Numbered from the stretch's first letter, positions 37,016-45,195 are shown. The stretch is 50,994 bases of DNA from Xanthobacter autotrophicus (GCF_029991245.1 NZ_JAIVFO010000012.1:1-50994), one strand, 5' to 3'. Notes: a model not told the origin generated them from the sequence alone. A program made the numbers and translations.

Positions 37016-37984
37016 ATGCCCTCACTCTTCCGCTTCGCCTGTCTTCTCGTGGTCCTGCTTCTGACCGGCGCTGCTCCAGCCGTGGCGCAGACGCGTGCCT
37101 TCACCGACGATCTCGGCCGCACGGTGGAGGTGCCCGCGCGCCCGCAGCGCATCGTCTCCCTGCACGACCTCGACCTCACCTTGCCGCTGATCGAATTGGG
37201 CGTGGTGCCGGTGGCGAGCCACGGGCGGGTGCGGCCGGACGGCACCCGCTTCCTGCGGGCCGGCAAACTTTTGACCGGGGTGGACTTCGACACAGCCCCC
37301 ATCGCCTTCATCGGCGCCAATGCCATCGATCTGGAGGCGGTGGTGGCGGCGAAGCCCGACCTCATCATCACCTCGCCCACCCGCGACACGCCCCTTTCCC
37401 AGCTGGAGCGCATCGCCCCCACGGTGAGCATCGAGCACCTGAAGGGCGGGCCGGCCGCCATCTACGGCAAGCTCGCCGCCCTCACCGGCACGCAGGCGCG
37501 CCTGGCCCAGCTCCAGGCGCGCTATGGGGCGCAGATCGCCCAATTGCGGGCGCTGGTGGACACCTCCCGCATCAGTGTCGCGAGCTTCCAGGCCAACCAG
37601 GGGAAGATCACGGTGTTCCACACCGACCGGGCGCTGGGGCGGGTGCTGCGCGATGCCGGCTTCCGCTTCCCCAGGCTGGTGGAAGCCATCCCCGAGGGCG
37701 GCCGCATGGACGTGAGCGCCGAGCGCCTGCCGGATCTTGAGGCCGACTTCCTCTTCGGCACCTTCCGCTCGGACCTCGGCGACGGTCCGGCGGTGGAGAT
37801 CGCCGCCATGGAGCAGGTGATGCCCGGCTGGTGCCGCCTGATGAAGGCCTGCCGGGAGGGCCGCTACCTGCTGCTGCCGCGCGACGAAACCATCTCCAAC
37901 ACCTATGCGGCGCTCTCCTTGCTCGTGGCCGTGGTACAGGCACAGGTGCTGCGGCAGGAGTTGAAGCCGCCGGCTCCGCGCTGA
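37016..37984 (+). CDS. Iron-chelate periplasmic binding protein
   Basis: A 322-aa FecB/FhuD-type (Peripla_BP_2) protein with signal peptide (ACLLVVLLLTGAAPAVAQ). FTDDLGRTVEVPARPQRIVSLHDLDLTLPLIELGVVPVASHG and IDLEAVVAAKPDLIITSP are standard for the fold. No lipobox is seen, so it should be soluble in the periplasm. The gene is 21 bp after the second permease and completes the operon ATPase-permease-permease-binding protein, the reverse of the usual fecBCDE order. Confidence 0.92.
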   Translation: MPSLFRFACLLVVLLLTGAAPAVAQTRAFTDDLGRTVEVPARPQRIVSLHDLDLTLPLIELGVVPVASHGRVRPDGTRFLRAGKLLTGVDFDTAPIAFIGANAIDLEAVVAAKPDLIITSPTRDTPLSQLERIAPTVSIEHLKGGPAAIYGKLAALTGTQARLAQLQARYGAQIAQLRALVDTSRISVASFQANQGKITVFHTDRALGRVLRDAGFRFPRLVEAIPEGGRMDVSAERLPDLEADFLFGTFRSDLGDGPAVEIAAMEQVMPGWCRLMKACREGRYLLLPRDETISNTYAALSLLVAVVQAQVLRQELKPPAPR

Positions 37985-37995
37985 GGCCAACGGCT

Positions 37996-38010
37996 CCGGT
38001 CTTCGACCGG
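37996..38010. repeat. CCGGT-CTTCG-ACCGG hairpin, copy 1
   Basis: A 5-bp stem with a CTTCG loop just after the binding-protein stop. The sequence around it (GGCTCCGGTCTTCGACCGG, then GCGCGGGCTTGAACCA) resembles copy 2 at 38998. Possible terminator or REP-like element. Confidence 0.55.
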
Positions 38011-38089
38011 CGCCGCGCGGGCTTGAACCACGGCCCTGCTTGGAACAGCATGGCCGATCCTTATTTTCCCGGAGAAAGCAAAGGGCGAG

Positions 38090-38986
38090 ATGACGACGCC
38101 GTCGCAAGGTCGCAGGAGCAAGGTGGACCGGTTCGGCGAGCGGCTGCGCCAGCGCGGCGCGACCCTGTCCCCGCGCCTCAAGGTTGTGGCCGACTATATC
38201 AACGAGAACCGCCGCACCGTGCTGGGCCAGTCGGCGCTGGAAATCGCGGCCGAGACCGCGACCTCCGACGCCACCGTCATTCGTGCCGTGCAGGCCCTCG
38301 GCTTTGATGGGCTCAAAGACCTCAAGCGCACGCTGGCCGGGCATCTCGGGGCCGTGATCTCGTCCGTGGACAAGATGACCTCCACCACGCAGGAGCTGGA
38401 GCGCGACATCGACGCCTCCATCGACTTCGTGCGCGACGGCCACATGATCGGCATCGCGGAAGTGACCAAGCCGGAGAACCGGCGGGCCATCTCCGCCGCC
38501 ATCGAATTGATGCGCGGGGCAAGCGGCATCGGCCTGTTCGGCATCGGTGCCTCGGCCATCCTCGCCGACTATGCGGCCCGCCTGCTGATGCGCAACGGGC
38601 GGCACGCCTATGCCCTCAACCGCACCGGCATCGGCCTCGGCGAGCAGCTGCTTGCCATGCGGCGCGGCGACGTGCTGGTGATGATGGGCCAGGCCAGCGC
38701 CCATCGCGAGGGTGTCGCCACGCTGGAGGAGGCGCGCCGGCTCGACGTGCCCATGGTCCTGCTGTCCGGCTCGGCCTCGCCCGCCTTCGGCCGGCAGGCG
38801 CAGGTGGTGATCCACGTGCCGCGCGGCAAGTCGGAGACGGTGCCGCTCCACGGCCTGGTGCTCATGTGTCTGGAAATGCTGGTCATCGGCCTTGCCGCCA
38901 CCGAGCCGGACCGGTCGCTGAAGTCGCTGGAGCGCCTGCACACGCTCTACGAGGACATCCGCCGGCCCCCGCGCGGCGGCACGTGA
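38090..38986 (+). CDS. RpiR-family HTH/SIS regulator
   Basis: This 298-aa regulator has an N-terminal HTH_6 domain (about 12-90: RFGERLRQRGATLSPRLKVV, then ALEIAAETATSDATVIRAVQALGFDGLKDLKRTL) and a C-terminal SIS phosphosugar-binding domain (GIGLFGIGASAILADYAA, RRGDVLVMMGQASAHREGVATLEEARRL). RpiR proteins sense sugar phosphates or related metabolites. No sugar gene is adjacent, so the target is unknown. ATG 38090 has AAAGGGCGAG upstream. The gene is flanked by two copies of a hairpin element. Confidence 0.9.
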   Translation: MTTPSQGRRSKVDRFGERLRQRGATLSPRLKVVADYINENRRTVLGQSALEIAAETATSDATVIRAVQALGFDGLKDLKRTLAGHLGAVISSVDKMTSTTQELERDIDASIDFVRDGHMIGIAEVTKPENRRAISAAIELMRGASGIGLFGIGASAILADYAARLLMRNGRHAYALNRTGIGLGEQLLAMRRGDVLVMMGQASAHREGVATLEEARRLDVPMVLLSGSASPAFGRQAQVVIHVPRGKSETVPLHGLVLMCLEMLVIGLAATEPDRSLKSLERLHTLYEDIRRPPRGGT

Positions 38987-38997
38987 TACCAGCGGCC

Positions 38998-39012
38998 CCG
39001 GTCTTCAACCGG
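38998..39012. repeat. CCGGT-CTTCA-ACCGG hairpin, copy 2
   Basis: Second copy of the element, starting 12 bp after the rpiR stop. The shared tail GCGCGGACTTGACCAAGG follows after a 23-bp insertion relative to copy 1. Confidence 0.55.
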
Positions 39013-39071
39013 TGCCGAGAGGGTTTCGCTCAAACGCCGCGCGGACTTGACCAAGGACCGGGGAAGCGGCC

Positions 39072-40529
39072 TCAGCCACCGCCCAGGCGCTCCGCCAGGA
39101 GACGCTCGGCCAGGAGACGCTCCTCCAAAAGACGCTCCGCCATGAAGCGCTCGAAGCGCGGGTCGTCCGCATAGGCGACATTGATCCGCATGGCCGGCGG
39201 ATGCGCCCCCGCCCCGGGATGGAACACCGCGCCGGGCGCCAGCAGGATGCCCCGTTCCGCCGCCTGTCGCGACAGGGCGCTGTCGTCCATGCCGTCGGGC
39301 AGGGTGCACCACAGGTAGAAGCCGCCGCCCGGCGGCCCGAAGAGGGGCAGCCCCAGCCGGCCCAGCGTCGCCTGGGCGCTGGCGGTGGCGGCATCCACCC
39401 GGCCGCGCAGGCGCTTGAGGTGCCGCCGGTACTGGCCCGATGTGATCAGATCGTTGACGATGCGTTCCACATAGCCGGAACTGTTCACGCTGGTGACCAT
39501 CTTGAGCGCGCCCAGCCGCTCGATGAGCCCGGCGGATGCCACCACATAGCCGCAGCGCAGGCTGGCGGAGAGGGTCTTGGCCAACGTGCCCACATAGATC
39601 ACCCGCTCCAGCTGGTCGAGGGCAGCAAGGCGCGGACGGGCAGCGGGCAGGATGTCGGCGAAGGGGTCGCTTTCCACAATCAGCAGATCATGCCGCGCCG
39701 CCACCTGGAGCACCCGGTAGGCCACCGCCGGGGTGAGGGAGCAGCCGGTGGGATTGTGCGCCAGCGACTGGGTGAAGAAGATCTTCGCGCCGGTCGCCGC
39801 GGCCTTCTCTTCAAGCTCGGCCACGTCCGGACCTTCGGGCTTGCGGCGCACGCCGATGGTGCGAGCCTTGGCAAGGCGCAGCTTGCCGAACAGGGGATAA
39901 TAGCCGGGGCTATCCACCAGTACCGTCTCGCCCGGCTCCACCAGGGTCCGCACGATGAGGTCGAGGGCGTGGTTGGCGCCCTGCGTCATCAACACAAGCG
40001 CGGGATCGACGCCGATGGCCCGCTCGGCGAGCAGGGTCGCGATGGTCTCGCGCAGCAGGGGAAAGCCGAGCGGGCTGCCATAGCTTGCGGGAAACGGCCG
40101 GCTTCCCGGACGGTTGATGGGCTTGAGATAACGCCCCACCTCCGAGCCCTCCATCCAGGAGGGCGGGGGACGGCCGTCGCCGACGCGCACGTCATAATGC
40201 TGCTCCAGCTGCTCGCGCAGCAGCCACACGCTGTCCACCGCCTCCACCACGGCGGGAGCGGCGGGGGAAGGGGCCGGGGCGCGGGTGCGCTGCACATAGA
40301 AGCCGGAGCCGGCCCGCGCTTCCACACGGCCGGACGCGGCCAGGCGCTCATAGGCCTCCACCAGCGTGTTGCGCGAGACGCCGAACGCCGCCAAGGCCGA
40401 GCGGATGGACGGCAGCTTCTCCCCCGGCCGCAGCTGGCCGCGATCGATGCGTTCGCTCACCGCAAGCACGATGGCCGCGACGCGCGACAGTGGCTCCTCC
40501 CGAGGGGGCTTGTCGTCAACTGTACCCAT
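39072..40529 (-). CDS. MocR-type regulator (GntR HTH + aminotransferase domain)
   Basis: A 485-aa fusion of an N-terminal GntR winged HTH (about 10-80: AIVLAVSERIDRGQLRPGEK, LPSIRSALAAFGVSRNTLVEAYERL) and a fold-type I aminotransferase domain. The PLP lysine is K318 in GTLAKTLSASLR, with SLAHNPTG and ESDPFADI upstream. MocR proteins use PLP or PLP-amino-acid adducts as effectors. It is divergent from the HMG-CoA reductase gene across a 247-bp gap and may control it (inference). Start ATG 40529 is weakly supported by ribosome-site sequence. The last codons are a 15-bp repeat encoding LLEER/LLAER units. Confidence 0.9.
   Translation of the reverse strand: MGTVDDKPPREEPLSRVAAIVLAVSERIDRGQLRPGEKLPSIRSALAAFGVSRNTLVEAYERLAASGRVEARAGSGFYVQRTRAPAPSPAAPAVVEAVDSVWLLREQLEQHYDVRVGDGRPPPSWMEGSEVGRYLKPINRPGSRPFPASYGSPLGFPLLRETIATLLAERAIGVDPALVLMTQGANHALDLIVRTLVEPGETVLVDSPGYYPLFGKLRLAKARTIGVRRKPEGPDVAELEEKAAATGAKIFFTQSLAHNPTGCSLTPAVAYRVLQVAARHDLLIVESDPFADILPAARPRLAALDQLERVIYVGTLAKTLSASLRCGYVVASAGLIERLGALKMVTSVNSSGYVERIVNDLITSGQYRRHLKRLRGRVDAATASAQATLGRLGLPLFGPPGGGFYLWCTLPDGMDDSALSRQAAERGILLAPGAVFHPGAGAHPPAMRINVAYADDPRFERFMAERLLEERLLAERLLAERLGGG
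39088..39147 (-). repeat. 15-bp tandem repeat at the mocR 3' end
   Basis: Four diverged plus-strand units of CGCTCCGCCAGGAGA type at 39088-39102, 39103-39117, 39118-39132 and 39133-39147. They encode the C-terminal MAERL-LEERL-LAERL-LAERL amphipathic tail. Confidence 0.85.
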
Positions 40530-40776
40530 GATGGGAAGGGTACGGCCTTCCCGTTTTCGGTGCAAAGTGTTCCTTGCCGTGCCAGGGGCCGCGCCCGAAA
40601 GTCGCAGCAACGGACCGCCATAGAGCGGCCGGACAAGAGACCGGGACGAAACGCCACCTGCATCCGCCTTCCGCGACCGCCCCTCGGGCCGGATCGCACC
40701 CGGCTGGCTGCGCGCCTTCCCCCCTCGTCGTCCGACTGCCCGTGCCGGCCCGCCCGTGAATGCACAGGAAGGCTCG

Positions 40777-42063
40777 ATGATGACGTCCGCCGCAGGCCAG
40801 AACCGTAGCTCCCGCATCGCCGGCTTCCACAAGAAGACCCCGCGCGAGCGGCTCGACCTCGTCGCCGCCTTCGCGGGCCTCGACGACGCGGCCGTCGCCC
40901 ACCTCGCCAACATGGGCAATCTCGACCCGGCGCTGGCCGACAAGCTGATCGAGAATGTCATCGGCACCATGAACGTGCCGGTGGGCGTGGCCACCAACAT
41001 GAAGATCGACGGGGAAGACCTGCTCGTCCCCATGGCGACGGAGGAATCCTCGGTGGTGGCCGCCGTGTGCAACGCCGCCCGGCAGAATTACGAGACCGGC
41101 TTTTCCACCTCCGTGTCCGGCAACCTCATGATCGCGCAGGTGCAGGCGGTGGAGGTGCGCGACCCCGCCGCCGCCCGCCTGCGCATCCTGGAACGGCGGG
41201 ACGAGATCAAGACGGCGTGCGATGCCTGCGATCCGGTGCTCGTCAGCCTCGGCGGCGGCTTCCGCGACCTGGAGGTGCGGCTGCTCGACACGCCGTCGGG
41301 CACCATGGTGGTCACCCACCTCATTGTGGACACCCGCGACGCCATGGGCGCCAACGCCGTGAACACCATGGCGGAGAAGCTTGCCCCCGCCATCGCCGGA
41401 TGGGCGCAGGGCCGGGTCTACCTGCGCATCCTTTCCAACCTCGCAGACCGGCGGCTCGCCCGCGCCCATGCGGTGTGGCGCACGGCGGACATCGGCGGCG
41501 AGCAGGTGCGCGACGGCATCGTCAGCGCCTATCAGTTCGCCGCCGCCGATCCCTATCGTGCCGCGACCCATAACAAGGGTATCATGAACGGCATCAGCGC
41601 CGTGGTGCTCGCCACCGGCAATGATACCCGCGCCGTGGAAGCCGGCGCCCATGCCTATGCCGCCCGCTCCGGCCGCTACACCTCGCTCACCACCTATGAG
41701 GTCAACGCGGACGGCGACCTCTCCGCCGCCATCGAGCTGCCGCTGGCGGTGGGGCTCATCGGCGGGGCCACCAAGGTGCATCCCACGGCGCGGGCCAGCC
41801 TCGCCATCCTCGGCGTTTCCACCGCCGAGCGGCTGGCGCGCATCATCGCCGCGGTGGGACTGGCGCAGAACTTCTCGGCGCTGAAGGCCCTTGCCACCAC
41901 CGGCATCCAGAAGGGCCACATGGCCCTTCACGCCCAGAACATCGCCATGATGGCCGGGGCCGTGGGCGAGGAAGTCGACAAGGTGGCCCGCATCCTCGTG
42001 GAACGCGCCAGCGTGCGCATGGATGTGGCGGCAAAAGTCCTCGAAGAGGTGCGCGGCGGCTGA
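40777..42063 (+). CDS. mvaA: Hydroxymethylglutaryl-CoA reductase, degradative (class II)
   Basis: It interconverts mevalonate and HMG-CoA with NAD(H); in Pseudomonas mevalonii this starts mevalonate catabolism. From ATG 40777 (GGAAGG upstream) the protein has 428 aa, the length I recall for that enzyme. Catalytic residues are all present: Glu90 in MATEESSVVAA, Lys267 in ATHNKGIMNGI, Asp283 in ATGNDTRAVEAGAHAYA, and His381 in GIQKGHMALHAQNIA. ENVIGTMNVPVGVATN and DAMGANAVNTMAE are also typical. It is rare in alphaproteobacteria, and no HMG-CoA lyase or mevalonate-pathway gene is in the window. It stands between a divergent MocR gene and a periplasmic binding protein gene 42 bp downstream. Confidence 0.95.
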   Translation: MMTSAAGQNRSSRIAGFHKKTPRERLDLVAAFAGLDDAAVAHLANMGNLDPALADKLIENVIGTMNVPVGVATNMKIDGEDLLVPMATEESSVVAAVCNAARQNYETGFSTSVSGNLMIAQVQAVEVRDPAAARLRILERRDEIKTACDACDPVLVSLGGGFRDLEVRLLDTPSGTMVVTHLIVDTRDAMGANAVNTMAEKLAPAIAGWAQGRVYLRILSNLADRRLARAHAVWRTADIGGEQVRDGIVSAYQFAAADPYRAATHNKGIMNGISAVVLATGNDTRAVEAGAHAYAARSGRYTSLTTYEVNADGDLSAAIELPLAVGLIGGATKVHPTARASLAILGVSTAERLARIIAAVGLAQNFSALKALATTGIQKGHMALHAQNIAMMAGAVGEEVDKVARILVERASVRMDVAAKVLEEVRGG

Positions 42064-42105
42064 CGCTGCGCCAGACGCCCAACAAGAACCAAAAGGGAGA
42101 AAACC

Positions 42106-43329
42106 ATGCTCAGGAAGACCTCGCTCGGGCTGCTCGCGGGCGCCGCCATCCTCGCTTCGGCGCTCGGCTCCGCGCAGGCGGAGATCCCCGGCAACACCAT
42201 CCGCATCGGCGTGCTCACCGACCTGTCCGGCTTCGCCTCCGATTCCACCGGCATCGGCTCGGTGACGGCGGCCAAGCTCGCGGTGGAGGATTTCAAGAAG
42301 GAGAAGCCGGCCATCGCGGTGGAGGTGATCAGCCTCGATCACCAGAACAAGCCGGACATCGGCTCCGCCACCGCCCGCAAGTGGATCGCCGACGGCACCG
42401 TGGATGCCATCCTGGACGTGCCGTTCTCCTCGGTGGCGCTGGCGGTGCAGGAGGCGGTGCGCGGCTCCAGGGTCGCCTTCATCGCCTCCGGCCCCGGCAC
42501 GGCGCTGCTCACCGGCGAGAAATGCTCGCCCAACACGGTGCACTGGACCTACGACACCTGGGCGCTGGCCCATGGCACCGCGCTGGCCTTGCTCAAGCAG
42601 AAGAAGGACAGCTGGTTCTTCATCACCGCCGACTATGCCTTCGGCCATGCGCTGGAGGCCGATGCCATGGCGGTGGTGAAGGCGGAGGACGGCAAGATCC
42701 TCGGCGCTGTCCGCCACCCCACCAATGCGTCGGACTTCTCCTCCTTCATCCTGCAGGCGCAGGGGAGCGGGGCCAAGGTGGTGGCCCTCGCCAATGCGGT
42801 GGGCGACACCATCAATTCGGTCAAGGCCGCCTCCGAGTTCGGCCTCACCGCCGGCGGGCAGAGCCTCGCCGCCTTGCTCATGCAGCTCACCGACGTGCAC
42901 TCGCTGGGCCTGCCGGTGGCCAAGGGCCTGTTCCTCACCGAGGGCTTCTACTGGAACATGAACGACGGCAGCCGCGCCTTCGCCGACCGCTTCGCCGCGC
43001 AATTGAACGGGCGCCGGCCCACCGCCAACCAGGCCGGCGTCTATGCCGGCACGCTGCATTATCTGCGTGCCGTGGCGGCGGCCGACAGCACCGACGGCCA
43101 GCAGGTGGTGGCGAAGATGAAGGCGATGCCCTCGAACGATCCGCTGTTCGGCAAAGGCGAGGTGCGGGCCGACGGCCGGCACATCCACAACATGTACCTG
43201 TTCCAGGTGAAGGCGCCGGACCAGTCCAAGGGGCCGTGGGACTATTACAACCTCGTCGCAACCATCCCGGCGCAGGAAGCCTTCCGGCCCATGGCCGAGG
43301 GCCGCTGCCCGCTGGTCGCAAAGCCGTAA
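42106..43329 (+). CDS. ABC transporter substrate-binding protein (Peripla_BP_6, LivK-like)
   Basis: A 407-aa periplasmic binding protein with signal peptide (GAAILASALGSAQA) and the type I fold. It has NTIRIGVLTDLSGFASDSTGIGSVTAAKLAVEDF, VDAILDVPFSSVALAVQEAV, FFITADYAFGHALEADAMAVV and NQAGVYAGTLHYLRAV. This branch often binds aromatic acids or branched-chain amino acids. ATG 42106 follows AAAAGGGAG. No permease or ATPase gene accompanies it, so it is an orphan here. It could feed mevalonate to the reductase or be a remnant of aromatic-acid uptake from the adjacent ben/cat locus. Both are inference. Confidence 0.9.
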   Translation: MLRKTSLGLLAGAAILASALGSAQAEIPGNTIRIGVLTDLSGFASDSTGIGSVTAAKLAVEDFKKEKPAIAVEVISLDHQNKPDIGSATARKWIADGTVDAILDVPFSSVALAVQEAVRGSRVAFIASGPGTALLTGEKCSPNTVHWTYDTWALAHGTALALLKQKKDSWFFITADYAFGHALEADAMAVVKAEDGKILGAVRHPTNASDFSSFILQAQGSGAKVVALANAVGDTINSVKAASEFGLTAGGQSLAALLMQLTDVHSLGLPVAKGLFLTEGFYWNMNDGSRAFADRFAAQLNGRRPTANQAGVYAGTLHYLRAVAAADSTDGQQVVAKMKAMPSNDPLFGKGEVRADGRHIHNMYLFQVKAPDQSKGPWDYYNLVATIPAQEAFRPMAEGRCPLVAKP

Positions 43330-43413
43330 GGCGAGGGCAGGGCGGCTAAAGCCCTCGGCAGGACGGATCTCACCGGACGGGCGGCCATGGCCGCCCGTTG
43401 CCAGTTCTCAGCC

Positions 43414-44199
43414 TCACCCGATGGTGCCGCCGGCGACGAAGCAGGTCTGGCCGGTGATGTAGCCGGCCTCCTGCGAGGCAAAGAAGCAGATGGTGGCGGC
43501 CACTTCCTCCTGCGTGCCCATGCGGCGCAGGGGCGTGCCTGCGAGAATGTCCTCGTACATCTCCTTGCCCCATTGCTTTTCCTGCTCGGACAAGGGGATG
43601 GGATTGCGCGGGATGGCGCGGGTGCCGTTGTCGATGGCGCCGGGGGAGACCGCGTTGACGCGGATGCCGTGCTCGGCCAGCTCCAGCGCCATGCAGGTGG
43701 TCATGGCATGGACGCCGCCCTTCGCCGCCGAATAGGGCACGCGATAGATGCCGCGGGTGGCGTTGGAGCCCACGTTCACGATGGATCCCGCCTTCTGGCG
43801 CATCATCACCGGGATCACGGCGCGGCAGCTCCACAGGGTCGGCCACAGGGAGCGGCGGATCTCCTTCTCCATCTCTTCCGGCTGGTATTCCCAGAACGGC
43901 TTCGACCAGATGGTGCCGCCCACATTGTGGACGGCCACGTCGATCCGGTCGTAGGCCTCCAGCGCAGCGGCGACGCTCGCCTGCGCGCCCTCGAAGGTCT
44001 CAAGGTCGGCGGACAGGGCCCGCGCGGTGCCGCCGGCCGCCTCGATCTCCGCGCGGACATTCTCATTGTGCTCGGCCGAGCGGTCCACGATCAGGAGCTT
44101 TGCCCCCTCCCGCGCCAGCCGCAGCGCCGTGACGCGGCCGATGCCCTGCGCCGCGCCGGTCACCAGGGCAACCTTGTCGGCAAAGCGCTTGTCTGACAC
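43414..44199 (-). CDS. benD: Benzoate cis-diol dehydrogenase-like SDR
   Basis: A 261-aa short-chain dehydrogenase. The nucleotide motif is TGAAQGIG (14-21) and the catalytic set is S145, Y156 and K160 (YSAAK). The segments KRFADKVALVTGAAQGIGR, HNVGGTIWSKPFWEY, EIRRSLWPTLWSCRAVIPVM and GSNATRGIYRVPYSAAKGG resemble BenD, which oxidises 1,2-dihydroxy-1,2-dihydrobenzoate to catechol. GTG 44199 follows AGGAGA. benABC are absent; upstream lie only catB and catR relics. The gene looks intact and may act on another diol, or be newly stranded. Confidence 0.82.
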   Translation of the reverse strand: MSDKRFADKVALVTGAAQGIGRVTALRLAREGAKLLIVDRSAEHNENVRAEIEAAGGTARALSADLETFEGAQASVAAALEAYDRIDVAVHNVGGTIWSKPFWEYQPEEMEKEIRRSLWPTLWSCRAVIPVMMRQKAGSIVNVGSNATRGIYRVPYSAAKGGVHAMTTCMALELAEHGIRVNAVSPGAIDNGTRAIPRNPIPLSEQEKQWGKEMYEDILAGTPLRRMGTQEEVAATICFFASQEAGYITGQTCFVAGGTIG

Positions 44200-44273
44200 C
44201 TGTCGTCTCCTCTTGGAAAAAGGGGGAGGGCGGCGGCCGGGTGGAGCCGGCGACCATGCGTGTCATCGTGGGT

Positions 44274-44654
44274 TCAGTGCGCCGCCGACAGGGCGCCTTC
44301 CGGCTGCGCCGCGATGGCAAGCGGCACGGCGATGCCGCGATAATAGCCGGGCGCCCCACCCATCGGCAGGAACCATCCGTCCCGCGCCGAGCCCGGGATG
44401 GAGCCGGTGCGGCCGATGCCGATGGCGGTGTCGATGGTGAGCGTGATGCCTTCGGGGCTGTCCGCGCCATAGCGGAGGCCGCCGATGGCGGTGCCCTCGC
44501 CGACGCCGCCCCTGCCGTCCGAGCACGACACCCTCACCAGCCCCGGCATCTGGCTGCGCGGGGACAGGTGATGGGTGGCTAGGGTTGGGATATCGACGAT
44601 AAAGGTCTCGATACGGTCGATACGCGCTGCGACGCCGGTGTGCATCCGTGGCAT
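44274..44654 (-). pseudogene. Chimeric catB relic fused to an MFS-transporter tail
   Basis: A 126-codon ORF. Residues about 11-77 match the N-terminus of muconate cycloisomerase (RIDRIETFIVDIPTLATHHL, LVRVSCSDGRGGVGEGTAIGGLRYG, SPEGI). CatB is normally about 370 aa. From about residue 78 the match stops. The rest (IGIGRTGSIPGSARDGWFLP, GYYRGIAVPLAIAA) looks like the last helices of an aromatic-acid MFS transporter (BenK/PcaK type), whose GxGRxGSIxG motif is characteristic. A deletion with its junction near 44420-44426 would explain this. The catB part is strong; the transporter part is tentative. The enzyme barrel is missing, so no activity is expected. Confidence 0.7.
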
Positions 44655-44656
44655 GT

Positions 44657-44675
44657 CCTTATGTTCGGCATAAGG
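44657..44675. promoter_or_regulatory. Candidate LysR-type operator beside catB relic
   Basis: CCTTATG (44657-44663) and CATAAGG (44669-44675) are perfect 7-bp inverted repeats around TTCGG. The inner part fits the LysR T-N11-A rule. It lies two bases upstream of the relic's ATG and overlaps its AAGGA ribosome site. Confidence 0.5.
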
Positions 44676-44724
44676 AAAATCACGCTCACGGGGCGCGCGT
44701 CAAAGACAGTCTCGGTCGGTTTCC

Positions 44725-44739
44725 ATACCTAATAGGTCT
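44725..44739. promoter_or_regulatory. Candidate BenM/CatM-like site
   Basis: ATAC-N7-GTCT lies 4 bp before the catR relic start, one base off the ATAC-N7-GTAT consensus known for BenM/CatM. It also contains the smaller repeat ACCT-AAT-AGGT. Confidence 0.4.
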
Positions 44740-44743
44740 GGAC

Positions 44744-44885
44744 ATGGACCTGCGCCATCTCGGCCATGTCACACCCGTCGACCGCGAGCGCCGCTTCGCC
44801 CGCGCGGCGCACAAGCTTCACATCGCCCAATCCCCCCAAGAGCCGGCAGATGCGCGAACTGGGGGAGAACCTGGGCGTCGCGTCT
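44744..44885 (+). pseudogene. catR/benM-type LysR regulator relic, frameshifted
   Basis: ATG 44744 opens MDLRHLGHVTPVDRERRFAR, then AAHKLHIAQSP, the N-terminal HTH of catechol-type LysR regulators (usually MDLRHLRYFVAVAEE and LHIAQPPLSRQI). After the C6 run at 44832-44837 the homology continues one frame over as PKSRQMRELGENLGV, so one base has been gained or lost there. Similarity ends near 44885; the remaining 240 or so residues of a LysR protein are gone. It is divergent from the catB relic, the ancestral catR-catB layout. Confidence 0.75.
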
Positions 44886-44907
44886 GGCGGACCTGGAGGC
44901 GGCCTCT

Positions 44908-45195
44908 TCAGCGCTTGGTCGGCCGCCCGACCGGCTTGGGCGCGGCTTCGTTATCCCCGCCCTTGCGAAGCATGTCTGAGGCAGTGAGGATGATGAGCGA
45001 CACCAGTGCAACAGCCGTCGCCGTCAGCGCGTAAATGATCAGGAAGGGATAGCCGAAAAAATAGACGAGCGCCGCGAAGCACACCACAAGATTTGCGATG
45101 AAATAATATTTGGCGTCGGGTGCTCCATAGATGGCATCCTTGAGAAACCACCCGAAGACGGGAACACGAAGAGCGACGCGCGCGGCTGTTTCCAT
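44908..45195 (-). CDS. Small two-helix membrane protein, 95 aa
   Basis: Family unknown. From ATG 45195 it has a short amphipathic N-terminus (ARVALRVPVFGWFLKDAIYG), two membrane helices (YYFIANLVVCFAALVYFFGY and PFLIIYALTATAVALVSLII) and a basic tail (KPVGRPTKR). A TTG four codons upstream is an alternative. Codon use and GC are lower than in the flanking core genes. It abuts the truncated end of the catR relic, so a recombination junction lies between about 44885 and 44908. Confidence 0.55.
   Translation of the reverse strand: METAARVALRVPVFGWFLKDAIYGAPDAKYYFIANLVVCFAALVYFFGYPFLIIYALTATAVALVSLIILTASDMLRKGGDNEAAPKPVGRPTKR

Noticed and set aside
39088..39147. CRISPR-like array from 15-bp repeats
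   Set aside because: Units are directly adjacent without spacers, in coding frame, and no cas genes are present.
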